Assembly: GCA_026645575.1 (NCBI GenBank)
Contig: JAPKMW010000045.1
Coordinates: forward strand, 1 to 64,000
Source: Caldilineaceae bacterium
GTDB lineage: Bacteria > Chloroflexota > Anaerolineae > Caldilineales > Caldilineaceae
Direction: 5' to 3'
Length of the DNA: 64,000 bases
Part shown: in pieces, positions 26,233 to 35,263 of the stretch
Layout: the number at the start of each line of letters is the position of its first letter
How positions within the stretch are numbered: the first letter of the stretch is position 1
Translations under genes and position numbers: made by a program
The notes under the pieces: generated by a model
What the model was told of the DNA's origin: nothing
Databases searched by the model: none
What the model saw: only the letters and a program-made list of their open reading frames with translations

Positions 26233-27135
26233 ATGGCGAAGGTAGTGGCGGCGCATCAGTGGTCAATGGCGTGGAATCGGCTGTTGGAGCGCTTTGGCTT
26301 GTTGACACGCGGAGCAGGCAATGGCCGACAACGGGCGCGCATTAAACGGATTGAAGCGTTAGTTGGCCGCGTTCAGGCCGAGGTGCAAGAGCAGGGCAAT
26401 AGCGGGTGCCAGGTCACGCTCAAATTTGGCCCCCTGGCCGAACGTACCTGGCTGCAACTGCTTGATCTGCTGGAGAATCAACTGCAGAGTAGTGGACAGC
26501 GTAATGTTGAGGAGCTTTTCCGGGAGCCGGCCCCCTTTTTCACGGAACTAAGTAATTTACTGCTGCCAGCCCAGTCAAATGAAATTGAAGTGGCCTGTAG
26601 CTGCTGCCCGGCTGAGCAACGCGTCTGTCCCACCTGTGAGCTGGTTTATCGCCAGGTGGGTGTCCTGTTGGATGAAGAGCCGATTCTCCTCTTGCGCCTA
26701 CGCGGTCGTGAATGGCAAGCGTTGCAACAGTCCCTCCAGGCGCGACGCAAAACTGACTATTTAGGCGGAACTTCCAGTGCGGCGCACAATGGCGGCAATG
26801 GCGGGCCATCTTCGCTAACCCAAGGCGCACCGCCGCCTGCCGAAAGCTTGGAACGGACGATAGATCATTTCTGGGGATCGCGCAAGACGTTGGAAGCGCT
26901 GCATTACTATATCGCTCCCCCGGCCATTGAGTTTGCCTTGCTGCGTCGTCTTGGCCCCTTGCCCGGTCTGCTGGATGAACCGGCCGGTCGGACAAGCGAG
27001 GTGCAGGGGTTGGGGCAAGCGATGACCCAAATCTATCGCCGGGTGACGGATGAAGCGCAAGCCCTTGCTTATTCACTTGATCCGCCAATAGCAGCCACCG
27101 GCGAACGTAACGACGTGGGAGGGGAAGCCAAGTAG
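26233..27135 (+). CDS. SWIM-like zinc-binding protein, SNF2 partner
   Basis: A 300-residue protein with GAGGG 7 bases before the ATG. The centre aligns in layout with bacterial SWIM proteins: VTLKFGPLAERTWLQLLDLL, then IEVACSCCPAEQRVCPTCELVYRQVGVLLDEEPILLLRLRG. The family motif is CxC-x(n)-CxH; here C122-x-C124 is kept but the second half is C132-P-T-C135, so the histidine is replaced by a new cysteine. A four-cysteine site is expected. The gene follows the SNF2 helicase and probably encodes its DNA- or protein-binding partner. The C-terminal third (from about 170) begins low-complexity and has no recognised domain. Confidence 0.75.
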   Translation: MAKVVAAHQWSMAWNRLLERFGLLTRGAGNGRQRARIKRIEALVGRVQAEVQEQGNSGCQVTLKFGPLAERTWLQLLDLLENQLQSSGQRNVEELFREPAPFFTELSNLLLPAQSNEIEVACSCCPAEQRVCPTCELVYRQVGVLLDEEPILLLRLRGREWQALQQSLQARRKTDYLGGTSSAAHNGGNGGPSSLTQGAPPPAESLERTIDHFWGSRKTLEALHYYIAPPAIEFALLRRLGPLPGLLDEPAGRTSEVQGLGQAMTQIYRRVTDEAQALAYSLDPPIAATGERNDVGGEAK

Positions 27136-27138
27136 CCT

Positions 27139-27555
27139 ATGGCGCAAACCTTTGCTCCCCATCCTATCTACCGCTGGCTGACGCTGGGCGGCTTGCTGCT
27201 CACGGGACTGTTGGCTTGGGATTTATTTGATGCTATCACCCGCGAAGAGTTTTTCTTTTTTCTACTTAGTGTTACGATTACGTTGTGGTTCAGCAATGCC
27301 CTATTTAGCCAAGTTCGCCTGGATGAACGCACGATTGCGTTACAGACCCCTTTGCGCGGCGTGCAACAACTTGATCTGCGCCAGGTGGTGAGTGCAACCG
27401 AGGCGGGGCGGCTACAACGCTCACTCGCCCTGCTCTACCACCCACGGCAGCCCGACGGCCTCTTGGATCTTGATCAGATCCAATCGCTGCGGCTACCCAT
27501 AGTCGTTGATCAGGAAATCTTGTTGGCGGCAATTGAAGCGCGCATACCCAAATGA
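27139..27555 (+). CDS. Small membrane protein, PH-like C-terminal domain
   Basis: A 138-residue protein that begins 3 bases after the SWIM-like gene. Two hydrophobic segments (about 13-28 and 35-53, the latter EEFFFFLLSVTITLWFSNALF) form a membrane hairpin. The rest (QVRLDERTIALQTPLRGVQQLDLRQVVSATEAGR) has the rhythm of a bacterial PH domain as found in membrane-anchored YdbS-like proteins. Function unknown. Its stop overlaps the start of the acetyltransferase gene (ATGA), so the genes are translationally coupled. Confidence 0.65.
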   Translation: MAQTFAPHPIYRWLTLGGLLLTGLLAWDLFDAITREEFFFFLLSVTITLWFSNALFSQVRLDERTIALQTPLRGVQQLDLRQVVSATEAGRLQRSLALLYHPRQPDGLLDLDQIQSLRLPIVVDQEILLAAIEARIPK

Positions 27556-28487
27556 TACCGGTACTTTCACCTTCCCTGCTCATTCGTCCCCTGCGCATCG
27601 ACGAGGCGCCGTTGGTCGGTCATGCGATCAACGATTTGTTGCGCGCGACACCCTATAGTACGCCAATGGAGGAGACCGAGATCAAGGATCAACTGCTCCA
27701 TTCGCAACCGCCCACCCTCTACCAGGCCAAGTGGCAGCGCCATCTGCGCCTCTGCGCCTGGCGCGCCGGCGAGTTGGAGGGTTTTATCGATGCCGCCACC
27801 GGTTTCGACCAGGAGAGCATGGATCGACCGGAGTACCGTCCCATTGGCCTGCTGCGTTTTCTGGTCTTGCCCGGCAAAACCGAGTTGATTCAGGAAGTGG
27901 CGACGGCGCTGCTCACGGCGACTGAAGAGTTCTGGCGCAACGCCGGTATCGGCTATGTCAAGGCGTTTCATATGAGTACCGGCTACCCTTCCTTTCAAGC
28001 CGGCTTAGGGATCTTGCCGGGCGATTGGACGACCCATATCCGTGTGCTGACCGGCGCTGATTTCCGGCTGGCTGAACGGTTTTATTGTCTACGGCGAGCG
28101 CTTGATCAGCCACTAGAAGAGATTACCCCGCTGGCCCAACTGAGTGTTGTCCAGCGCGGTCGGCTCAATGACCGCCACTATCAGGTTTACCGCCAGACGG
28201 AATGGGTTGCTTCGGCGCGCATTACCAACTTAAGTCTCGAAAAAGCGAAACGGACGACGCGCATTGCCAATCTGGTCGATCTACGGGTGGCGACCGAGTG
28301 GCGGCGCATGGACATTGGCAAGTGGCTGTTGCGCCGGGTGATCAATGACGCCATTACACAGGGTTATCACCAGATGCTGGTCCATGTTCCCCATAGCGCC
28401 CACGTTGCCTTTAATCTCTTCAACCAAGTCGGCTTTCAAGAAGAAAATTATCGCGGCTATACGTTGGAAAAAGAGTTAACAAAGTAG
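27552..28487 (+). CDS. GNAT-family N-acetyltransferase-like protein
   Basis: A 311-residue protein whose start overlaps the previous stop by 4 bases. The C-terminal half holds a GNAT fold: LVDLRVATEWRRMDIGKWLLRRVINDAI matches the acetyl-CoA pyrophosphate loop (R/QxxGxG/A) only loosely, as RRMDIGKW, and ends in VAFNLFNQVGFQEENYRGYTLEK, typical of motif B. The N-terminal half (LLIRPLRIDEAPLVGHAI...) looks like a second, degenerate GNAT domain. The acceptor is unknown. Position between a membrane protein and glycosyltransferase genes could suggest a sugar or envelope substrate, but this is weak. Confidence 0.75.
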   Translation: MIPVLSPSLLIRPLRIDEAPLVGHAINDLLRATPYSTPMEETEIKDQLLHSQPPTLYQAKWQRHLRLCAWRAGELEGFIDAATGFDQESMDRPEYRPIGLLRFLVLPGKTELIQEVATALLTATEEFWRNAGIGYVKAFHMSTGYPSFQAGLGILPGDWTTHIRVLTGADFRLAERFYCLRRALDQPLEEITPLAQLSVVQRGRLNDRHYQVYRQTEWVASARITNLSLEKAKRTTRIANLVDLRVATEWRRMDIGKWLLRRVINDAITQGYHQMLVHVPHSAHVAFNLFNQVGFQEENYRGYTLEKELTK

Positions 28488-28498
28488 CAGGTGTCAGG

Positions 28499-29677
28499 TT
28501 GCATGTTATCTTTGTAACAGGGGAATACCCACCCATGCTTGGTGGCGTCGGCGCGTACACGGCGGCGCTTGCTCAGGCATTGGTGGCAACAGGCATCGAT
28601 GTAAGTGTGGTTACGTCACATCACGCCAAGACACAGCGTCAAGGGGCGTCCGGCGTTTCTGTCTATCCGATGATTAAACGCTGGGATTGGCGGATCTGGC
28701 GGCAATTGCCCGTGCTGGCGCATCAGATCGGCGCAAGCTGGCTTCATGTGCAATACCAGACGGCGGCTTTTGCCATGAACCCGGCGATCAATCTAGCGCC
28801 GACGCTATGGCAACGGGGACGCCGCTTGTCGGTGGCATGGACATACCATGATCTCCTGGTACCCTACTTATGGCCCAAAGCGGGTGAGCAAATTCGCCGC
28901 TGGGTTACGTTACAGCCGGCGCAGACTAGCCGACTCGTCGTGGCAACTAACGAAGGGGATTACCAGCAATTACGGGCGTTGCAGAGTCCCGCAACCGTAT
29001 TGAAGATCCCGATTGGCAGCAACATTGCTGTCAACGACCTGGCGCCCAACGAGCGACAAGCGGAACGGGTGCGGCGGGGGTATGGCACAGAGGCGCTCGT
29101 CATTGGCTACTTTGGTTTTCTCAACCGCAGCAAAGGGGGGCTGACGCTGGTGCGCACCCTGCATGAGTTGGTACAGCAGGGGCATGATGCTCATCTACTG
29201 ATGATCGGCGAGCGGGTCGGCGCCAGTGACCCGACCAATCACGCCTATCTGCAAGAGGTGGAAGCGTTGCTTGCAACACTAGGTTTGCGTGAGCGGGTAC
29301 AGTGGACAGGCCGCCTTGACGATGCGGGCGTTAGCGCGGCGTTGCATTTGGCGGATCTGTTGTTCATGCCCTACAACGATGGCGCCAGTCTACGCCGGGG
29401 GACATTGATGGCGGGGTTGGCCCATGGTTGCGCGCTTGTGACCACAACGCCGCAAAGCCCCCTACCCGAATTGGTCAATGGCCGTGATCTCTGCTATGTG
29501 CCGCCGGAAGATCCGCAAATGGCGGCACAGGCCATTGCGCAACTGGCCGCGATACCGTCTTTGCGTCAGGCATTGGGCGCCGGCGCCCGTATCCAAAGCC
29601 AGCAATTTACCTGGTCAGCCATTGCCGCCCAGCATTATCAAGCCTACACAACTCTTAATGCCCACCTATGCTCGTAG
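28499..29677 (+). CDS. Glycosyltransferase family 4
   Basis: A 392-residue GT-B enzyme. It starts with TTG at 28499, with AGGTG just upstream. The N-terminal HVIFVTGEYPPMLGGVGAYTAALAQAL is the classic donor-side start of GT4, and EALVIGYFGFLNRSKGGLTLVRTL begins the nucleotide-sugar domain. The usual E-x7-E of GT4 is altered: DGASLRRGTLMAGLAHGC lacks the first Glu, while a later PLPELVNG is kept. The product may be a surface polysaccharide or glycolipid. The stop codon lies inside the left arm of a GTCCGTGAC-family palindrome, which may serve as terminator. Confidence 0.85.
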   Translation: MHVIFVTGEYPPMLGGVGAYTAALAQALVATGIDVSVVTSHHAKTQRQGASGVSVYPMIKRWDWRIWRQLPVLAHQIGASWLHVQYQTAAFAMNPAINLAPTLWQRGRRLSVAWTYHDLLVPYLWPKAGEQIRRWVTLQPAQTSRLVVATNEGDYQQLRALQSPATVLKIPIGSNIAVNDLAPNERQAERVRRGYGTEALVIGYFGFLNRSKGGLTLVRTLHELVQQGHDAHLLMIGERVGASDPTNHAYLQEVEALLATLGLRERVQWTGRLDDAGVSAALHLADLLFMPYNDGASLRRGTLMAGLAHGCALVTTTPQSPLPELVNGRDLCYVPPEDPQMAAQAIAQLAAIPSLRQALGAGARIQSQQFTWSAIAAQHYQAYTTLNAHLCS

Positions 29678-29726
29678 CCAGTCCATGACCGGCGTCCCAA
29701 TCGCCGGTCATGGACCGGCTACGAGC
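29670..29726. repeat. GTCCATGAC-core palindrome, copy 4
   Basis: Arms 29670-29694 and 29702-29726 pair with one mismatch (outer GCTCGTAGCC, core GGTCCATGACC). It overlaps the last codons of the GT4 gene, whose TAG is part of the arm, so insertion at or generation of the element may have shaped the C-terminus of that protein. Confidence 0.85.
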
Positions 29727-29760
29727 GGAAGGTAGTAACAACAACAAGCATAATCGATTC

Positions 29761-31653
29761 ATGAACCAGCAACCCACATCGCCGCACCGCCCTCTACCCA
29801 TTGCCACCTGGCTGGCGAGCCTTTTCTTACTGCTTGCCTTTGTCCTGCGCGCCTATCACCTCGACTACCAGAGCTTTTGGAGTGATGAAGGCATTAGCCT
29901 ACGCCGCAGTGCGCAACCCTTGACGGAGATGCTGGCGACCATGCCGATTGAGCATCTGCCCGGTTACTTTCTGCTGCTCCATTTCTGGCTGCCCTTTAGT
30001 GGTGAAGTGGATTTTGCCATTCGTTTTCTCTCGCTCTGGCCCAGCGTGTTGAGTGTAGCGTTGATCTACAGGCTAGGGGTGGATTGGGGCAATCGGTTGG
30101 TGGGGCTAGCGGCGGCGCTGCTCCTGGCAACCAATGCTTTTCAGATTTGGTATGCCCAGGAGGCGCGCACCTATAGTTGGTTACTGGCTGCCGGCCTGCT
30201 TGCCACCTGGTTCTTTTGGCGGCTGCTTACGCGTCACCGCACCCAAGCGTTACCCTACCTGCTTGGTTATACCCTGGCAATTACCTTAACTGTCTATCTG
30301 CACTACTACGGTTTTCTGACCCCATTGGCCCATACCCTTTTTGCCATTGGCTGGACGTTGCGGCAACGTGACTGGCGCTTCTTTGGCCTTTGGACAATGG
30401 CCGGCGCCGGCAGCGCTTTGCTCTTCGCCCCCTGGTTTGCCCATGCCCTGCAAATCTTCAGCTTTAACGGCTGGCGTGACCCGATGGATCCGCACGCCAT
30501 TCCCTGGCGCTTGCTAACAGCCTATACGGTGAGCAATACCCTGACCAATGGTTGGCAGGCATGGTTACCCTGGCTCTATCTGGCGCTGATGCTGCTGGGG
30601 GCTGGTTTGTGGCTCTACTGGCGACGTGCGGCGGCCCTATGCCTGCTCACGTCGATCATTGCGCCATTGTTGATTGTCTATGGCCTGACCCTACACAATC
30701 CCGATTTTCATGAACGCTATACCATGAGTGTGAGCGGGTTGCTCTTGTTGTTAGCGGCGGCGCCGTTGGCCCTGCTCAATAAACCGCTGCTTGATTGGTT
30801 GATGTCGCGCCGTTGGGCGCCCAGGTTAGCAACGCTGCCGGTTGGCGCGCTGCTCCTCTTCCTGCTGGCGGCCAATGGGCAGGCGGTGCAAACCTTATAT
30901 TATGATCCGGCCTTTCATAAACCCGATTTTCGCGCCACCGTGGCAGCGATTGAAGCGTCAATCAAAGCGGGCGATGTGGTGCTGGTCGATGGCCCTGATC
31001 CCAGCCTGGTCTTTTTGCACTATTATGACCGTATCTATCCGGTGCATGATTTACGTTTCTTATTAAAGGCGGATGATGCGGAAGTGGATCGGGTTTTGAG
31101 GGAGCTCACCGCCGATGCCACCCGTGTGTGGGAAGTACTCTATTTTCATGATCCCTGGCGCGTCCAATCCTGGCTGGCCCGTCACACCTGGACAGCGCCG
31201 CCGTCTGATTATAATGGCATCCGTTTGACGCTTTACGGAATGACCGACAAGACATTAGCCGACCAGCCACTCAACTTGGCGGTGGGGACGACCTTGTCGC
31301 TGACCAAAGCGATGCTGCCGGCGCAACCCGTGGCGCCCGGTGATCTTTTACCAGTCAGCACACATTGGCAAGTGCTGGCGCCGCCGCCGGAATACAAATT
31401 CAGCCTGCGCTTGCAACTGGCGGATGGGCAGGTGGTGTTGGCGCAAGATTATGCGCCCCATAACTGGTTTACCCCCACCACTACCTGGCCAGTCGGGGGT
31501 GAGATTATTGAGCGGCGTGCATTCCTTCTGCCGCCTGATTTTGCTTCAGGTAGTTATCAGGTTACACTACGGCTTTACGAACCGACAACAGGTGTAGTGG
31601 CGGAAACCCCGCTGGGGCAGGATATTTTACTTGGTGTGGTTACAGTAGAATAG
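29761..31653 (+). CDS. GT39/ArnT-like membrane glycosyltransferase, first copy
   Basis: A 630-residue polytopic membrane protein. The start at 29761 is chosen because an earlier ATG lies within the palindrome; no Shine-Dalgarno is visible. About ten hydrophobic helices span 25-400. The first loop holds YQSFWSDEGISL with the acidic residues used by C-type (polyprenyl-sugar dependent) transferases, and IWYAQEARTYSWLL is the second conserved loop. The last 200 residues form a soluble extracytoplasmic beta domain. These enzymes take a sugar from a lipid-phosphate donor and attach it to proteins or glycolipids outside the membrane. Donor and acceptor are unknown. Confidence 0.85.
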   Translation: MNQQPTSPHRPLPIATWLASLFLLLAFVLRAYHLDYQSFWSDEGISLRRSAQPLTEMLATMPIEHLPGYFLLLHFWLPFSGEVDFAIRFLSLWPSVLSVALIYRLGVDWGNRLVGLAAALLLATNAFQIWYAQEARTYSWLLAAGLLATWFFWRLLTRHRTQALPYLLGYTLAITLTVYLHYYGFLTPLAHTLFAIGWTLRQRDWRFFGLWTMAGAGSALLFAPWFAHALQIFSFNGWRDPMDPHAIPWRLLTAYTVSNTLTNGWQAWLPWLYLALMLLGAGLWLYWRRAAALCLLTSIIAPLLIVYGLTLHNPDFHERYTMSVSGLLLLLAAAPLALLNKPLLDWLMSRRWAPRLATLPVGALLLFLLAANGQAVQTLYYDPAFHKPDFRATVAAIEASIKAGDVVLVDGPDPSLVFLHYYDRIYPVHDLRFLLKADDAEVDRVLRELTADATRVWEVLYFHDPWRVQSWLARHTWTAPPSDYNGIRLTLYGMTDKTLADQPLNLAVGTTLSLTKAMLPAQPVAPGDLLPVSTHWQVLAPPPEYKFSLRLQLADGQVVLAQDYAPHNWFTPTTTWPVGGEIIERRAFLLPPDFASGSYQVTLRLYEPTTGVVAETPLGQDILLGVVTVE

Positions 31654-31654
31654 A

Positions 31655-31728
31655 ACTTACGCAGCGAGACGTGTCAGGTTTCGGAAACCTGACACGTCTC
31701 GCTGGCGACGAATCTGTTTTGCGTAAGT
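31655..31728. repeat. Nested palindrome between the two GT39 genes
   Basis: Inner arms 31663-31682 and 31684-31703 are a perfect inverted repeat (AGCGAGACGTGTCAGGTTTC and its complement). Outer words ACTTACGC (31655-31662) and GCGTAAGT (31721-31728) pair around it. It starts 2 bases after the first gene's stop and could stop or attenuate transcription. Confidence 0.8.
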
Positions 31729-31749
31729 CTATAGAAAAATAGTTACCTC

Positions 31750-33849
31750 ATGCCGATGTTATTTGCTGCGGCTTTCCGAAAAACGACGGTTTCTACCGCA
31801 CCGCCCCAAGGTGACGCACCCATTGGCGCCAAGCCCACGACGGTAGGGCAACGCTGGCTGCTGTTGTTCTTGCTCCTGGTCGCCTTTGCGCGGGTGGTCT
31901 ATCAGTTGGATGCCAACAACTTGTGGTGGGACGAAAGCTTGAGTCTTCAGCGCGCCGAACAGAGCTGGCTACCCTTGTTGCGTGGCGATCTGGTCATACG
32001 CGACGCCTTCACCCAATTAAATTCCACCGACCAGCACCCCTTTTTCTTCTTTGTTTTACTGGGGCTACTCATCCACGTCGCCGGCATCAGTGAATTTGTG
32101 ATCCGCTACCCATCGGTTTGGGGGGCAGTTTTATTAGCGCCTTCGGTTTGGGTCATTAGCCGCTGGTTGGAACGACGCACCGTTTTGCCACGCACCAGCG
32201 CCCTTTGGGCCGTCGGTTTTGCCGCCCTGCATCCCTTCTTTCTCTGGTTTGGGCAGGAGGCGCGTCCCTATACGCTGTGGGCGATGTTGGGTATTCTCAG
32301 CACCTATCTCCTTTTACGTGTTACCGAGCGTAAACGCCCAACCAATGGCCTGCTCATCGGTTACGTGGCTGTTACGCTGATGTTTCTCACTACCCATTAC
32401 TACGCCGTCTTCTGGCTACCGATCCATGCGCTGATCTGGCATGAATGGTTGACGACGCGCCATCGCTGGCTAGGCATTGGGGTTGCGATCCTCTTTTTAC
32501 TGAGTGGGTTGGGGATTGGCGTCTTTGTCGCCTGGTTGATTCGCAGCCAAGGCGGGGGCGGCAATTTCCCCAAGATCACCTTGGACACCCTACTCCCAGA
32601 TCTGATCAACGCCTATAGCCTTGGGCCAAGCGTTAAGCTGGATGATCCGGTGCATTGGGTGGGATGGCTCTTTGGGCTGTTGGCGCTGTTGGGCGTTGGC
32701 TATGGGTTGCGCTCGCGCCAGGCATCGGCCAAGGGTGGTTGGCTGTTGCCGCTGGCCTTGACGCTGCCGATCTTGCTCATCCTCCTGCTGAATCTAATCC
32801 AGCCGGCCTATATGAACGCGCGCCATCTGGCCATCCTGGCGGGTATTTTTATTGTCCTTGCCGCCGGCGGTATGGCGCTGCTTTGGCGGTATCAACCAAT
32901 AGTGACCGCGTTGATCGCCCTGGTGTTGGCCGCCGGGTTGCTTTATAGTTCAGTAAATTATTTTACAAAACAGGAATTCGGCAAAGATGATTATGCCGGC
33001 ATGGGCAATTATCTGCGTGAGCATCTGCTGCCTGGCGATCTACTTCTGCTGGCGCCGCCCTTCTCCGAACGGATCTTTCGCTACTACTTACCGCTGGATC
33101 GCATAGATGCCGCAACCCAACAGGGGCAAAAGAGCGCTTATGCCAACGCACCCTTGCTCTTTGTGGATTGGCCGGAAACCTATGCCTACTTGGCTGATCT
33201 GGCCCCCCGCTACCGACGGATTTGGCTGGCGCAGTCCGGTTCGTACCCCTTTATGGACCCCGACACCCAGATCAGCGACTGGTTGCGTGAAAATGCGATC
33301 TGGCCGCTGCGCGAGGTTAAATTTTATAGTCCCAATGCATTTCTGGATCTCAGTCTCTACCTGACCCAAGCGCCGGTTTATGAAGGCATGGAGCCGCCGG
33401 CGCAGACGCGTGTCAACGTGCGCTTTGGCGAAGAAATTCGCCTGGTTGGCTATGATATTGAAACGCCACTGACGCCAGCAAGCGCCTGGCCGATCACCCT
33501 CTACTGGCAAGTGACACAGAAGCCTACGATTCACTATAAGTATATCCTTCAACTGGTCGAACGCCAGAGGGATGGCAGCTTCACCATGATCAGCCAGATG
33601 GAGCAGGAACCGTATAACGGCGCCATTCCTACCATCTGGTGGGACCCTGGCAAAACCATTGTTGAGTACACCAATCTACCACCCATCAGTTCACCCTTGT
33701 CCAAGAGCAAAGCAGGACAATACCAACTTGCCCTCCAACTCTATTATGCAGACTCGCTGGAAAAAGTGCCGGTGCGCGCCGATGAACAATGGCCCATCAG
33801 CGAGGATGGATTAACTGTCTACTTGCCATTTACCCCTACCAGCGAATGA
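31750..33849 (+). CDS. GT39/ArnT-like membrane glycosyltransferase, second copy
   Basis: A 699-residue paralogue of the preceding protein. The first transmembrane helix (about 34-52) is followed by LDANNLWWDESLSLQRAE, the acidic donor-binding loop. FLWFGQEARPYTLWAML matches the conserved QEAR-x-Y segment of the first copy. Helices continue to about 415; the rest is an extracytoplasmic beta-rich domain with ITLYWQVTQKPTIHYKYILQL, again shared with copy one. A tandem pair of such enzymes beside a GT4 gene points to surface glycan or glycoprotein assembly. The first 30 residues are poorly conserved, so the start could lie further in. Confidence 0.85.
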   Translation: MPMLFAAAFRKTTVSTAPPQGDAPIGAKPTTVGQRWLLLFLLLVAFARVVYQLDANNLWWDESLSLQRAEQSWLPLLRGDLVIRDAFTQLNSTDQHPFFFFVLLGLLIHVAGISEFVIRYPSVWGAVLLAPSVWVISRWLERRTVLPRTSALWAVGFAALHPFFLWFGQEARPYTLWAMLGILSTYLLLRVTERKRPTNGLLIGYVAVTLMFLTTHYYAVFWLPIHALIWHEWLTTRHRWLGIGVAILFLLSGLGIGVFVAWLIRSQGGGGNFPKITLDTLLPDLINAYSLGPSVKLDDPVHWVGWLFGLLALLGVGYGLRSRQASAKGGWLLPLALTLPILLILLLNLIQPAYMNARHLAILAGIFIVLAAGGMALLWRYQPIVTALIALVLAAGLLYSSVNYFTKQEFGKDDYAGMGNYLREHLLPGDLLLLAPPFSERIFRYYLPLDRIDAATQQGQKSAYANAPLLFVDWPETYAYLADLAPRYRRIWLAQSGSYPFMDPDTQISDWLRENAIWPLREVKFYSPNAFLDLSLYLTQAPVYEGMEPPAQTRVNVRFGEEIRLVGYDIETPLTPASAWPITLYWQVTQKPTIHYKYILQLVERQRDGSFTMISQMEQEPYNGAIPTIWWDPGKTIVEYTNLPPISSPLSKSKAGQYQLALQLYYADSLEKVPVRADEQWPISEDGLTVYLPFTPTSE

Positions 33850-34242
33850 TCTGAGACCAGCCATTTAGCCCCCTTTTTCGCAACGAATCTCACCTTGTTC
33901 GTCTACTCCCAGCGCGCCCGTGACGCGCCTTGCCTGCCGCTCTCTGCAAGCGCGTGACCCCTCCGCGCCCTGCGCGTCCGTGACGTGCAGGGCGCAGCAG
34001 CGATTTTTAGACAACAGCAAAACTTACGCACGCCTTTTCGTATCAATCAGCGAAAACATATCTTGACAACAAAAGACATTTATGTCGGTTGTTACAGGAG
34101 TTGTACACTTTTGGTTAATCTGATTTCAAATATTGTGCATATTGTTTGCCAATCTGTTATGATTTCGATACGCCAACTTTTGTAAAGATTGACTACAATG
34201 GCAGAACGGATTTACAGCACTTATGGAATGGAAGTAATTTCG
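33850..34242. other. Spacer with GTCCGTGAC-type palindromes and an AT-rich stretch
   Basis: About 390 bases without a convincing gene. The part 33910-33995 is GC-rich with GCGCGCCCGTGACGCGC and CTGCGCGTCCGTGACGTGCAG, short palindromes with the same CGTGAC core as the other intergenic family. From about 34010 the sequence becomes AT-rich and probably holds the promoter of the next gene; TATGAT at about 34158 is a candidate -10 but no good -35 is placed. Confidence 0.55.
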
Positions 34243-34794
34243 ATGAATTTGATAGCAGCGCTGCTACTAAGTCATTTGATTGGCGATTTCCCATTACAGA
34301 CTAATCAAATTTACCGTTTAAAGAGCAGAAGTTGGCTGGGGATTGTCCTACATGCCATTGTCCATGTGGTGGTAACGGCTTTGCTGATCCGAGAACCACT
34401 CACTGTTTGGCCCATGCTGTTATGGTTAGGGCTTCTGCACTTTCTTATCGATTTAACAAAACTGCGGCTGCCGATCCGGCGTCAATGGCTTGGCTTTCTG
34501 CTTGACCAGGCGGCGCACCTGATTACCCTTTGGCTGTTGGCGCAACTTTGGTCAACTGCTGCCGCCCTCTTGCCCTTGTCCGTGATGCTACCGATGATCG
34601 TGTATGGACTATTTTTGGCTACACTAGTTTTTTTGTGGGTTTTAGCTAACGAATTGTCAACTAGCCAATGGGGGAATCAGCCTTATGTTCACTGGGCACG
34701 CACCCATTTACTGCGCCTATCCCAGTATGCCGGCATCCCATTACTCTTGATTGCAGCCACCTACATCTATCAACATCTGCCGCGGGCGCCTTAG
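34243..34794 (+). CDS. DUF3307 membrane protein
   Basis: A 183-residue polytopic membrane protein; the start at 34243 has GGAAG 8 bases upstream. MNLIAALLLSHLIGDFPLQTNQI matches the start of DUF3307 proteins (LLAHLLxDFPLQ), and the motifs LHAIVHVVVTALL and LLHFLIDLTK with conserved His and Asp follow. Five helices are predicted. Conserved His/Asp within membrane segments suggest a catalytic or ion-binding role, but none is known to me. Its 3' end is convergent, with 6 bases between its stop and the end of the minus-strand gene. Confidence 0.8.
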   Translation: MNLIAALLLSHLIGDFPLQTNQIYRLKSRSWLGIVLHAIVHVVVTALLIREPLTVWPMLLWLGLLHFLIDLTKLRLPIRRQWLGFLLDQAAHLITLWLLAQLWSTAAALLPLSVMLPMIVYGLFLATLVFLWVLANELSTSQWGNQPYVHWARTHLLRLSQYAGIPLLLIAATYIYQHLPRAP

Positions 34795-34800
34795 GCGCTT

Positions 34801-35253
34801 TCAAAAATAGAATATCCGTAGACGCCCCCAGGGAATTGCGTGTAGAATGAAAGGATGGGTGAAACCAGCCAAAGGGAAAAAGCCAGCAGTGTACGCCATA
34901 GCTGATGCCTGCCAACAACCGGCGTTAAAGTGATAGTCGCATTGGATGAGTTGGTTGCTAGCCGATTGACCAAGCAAAGTTTCTTCGATGGCTTCGGTGC
35001 GTAAACAAGAGTAGGATCGTTCCGGGCTGGCCTGTACCATACAGTAGTTGACCTGTTGATAGGTCTGCTCTAGTTGACAGGCAGAGGTGGGGGTAAAGGT
35101 TGGGAAGATCGATGGTTGAGTTGCGGCGCTCCGCGCAAAGTTTGTGCAGGCAACCAATGTCGCAGTAGCAACGGGCGTGGGCAGTGGCACACCAGGCGTA
35201 TAGGCTGTGATCAGGAGGAAGAGGCTCAACGCTATTGCATCATGGGTGCGCAT
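34801..35253 (-). CDS. Possible secreted small protein
   Basis: A 150-residue frame with a hydrophobic N-terminus (ALSLFLLITAY) that could be a signal peptide, then a Pro/Thr/Ala-rich linker (PLPTPVATATL) of the kind seen in Chloroflexota exported proteins. Seven cysteines follow (for example ACTNF, SACQLEQ, NYCMVQ, SYSCLR, LIQCDYHFNAGCW), which might form disulfides. No family recognised. It begins 10 bases after the ABC-F gene on the same strand, with no clear Shine-Dalgarno, so it could be the last gene of that operon or a chance frame. Confidence 0.4.
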   Translation of the reverse strand: MRTHDAIALSLFLLITAYTPGVPLPTPVATATLVACTNFARSAATQPSIFPTFTPTSACQLEQTYQQVNYCMVQASPERSYSCLRTEAIEETLLGQSASNQLIQCDYHFNAGCWQASAMAYTAGFFPLAGFTHPFILHAIPWGRLRIFYF

Positions 35254-35263
35254 CAGTGATTTG

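Noticed and set aside
33985..34185. Small 66-codon frame upstream of the DUF3307 gene
   Set aside because: It covers palindromic and AT-rich spacer DNA, has no Shine-Dalgarno and no similarity that I recognise.
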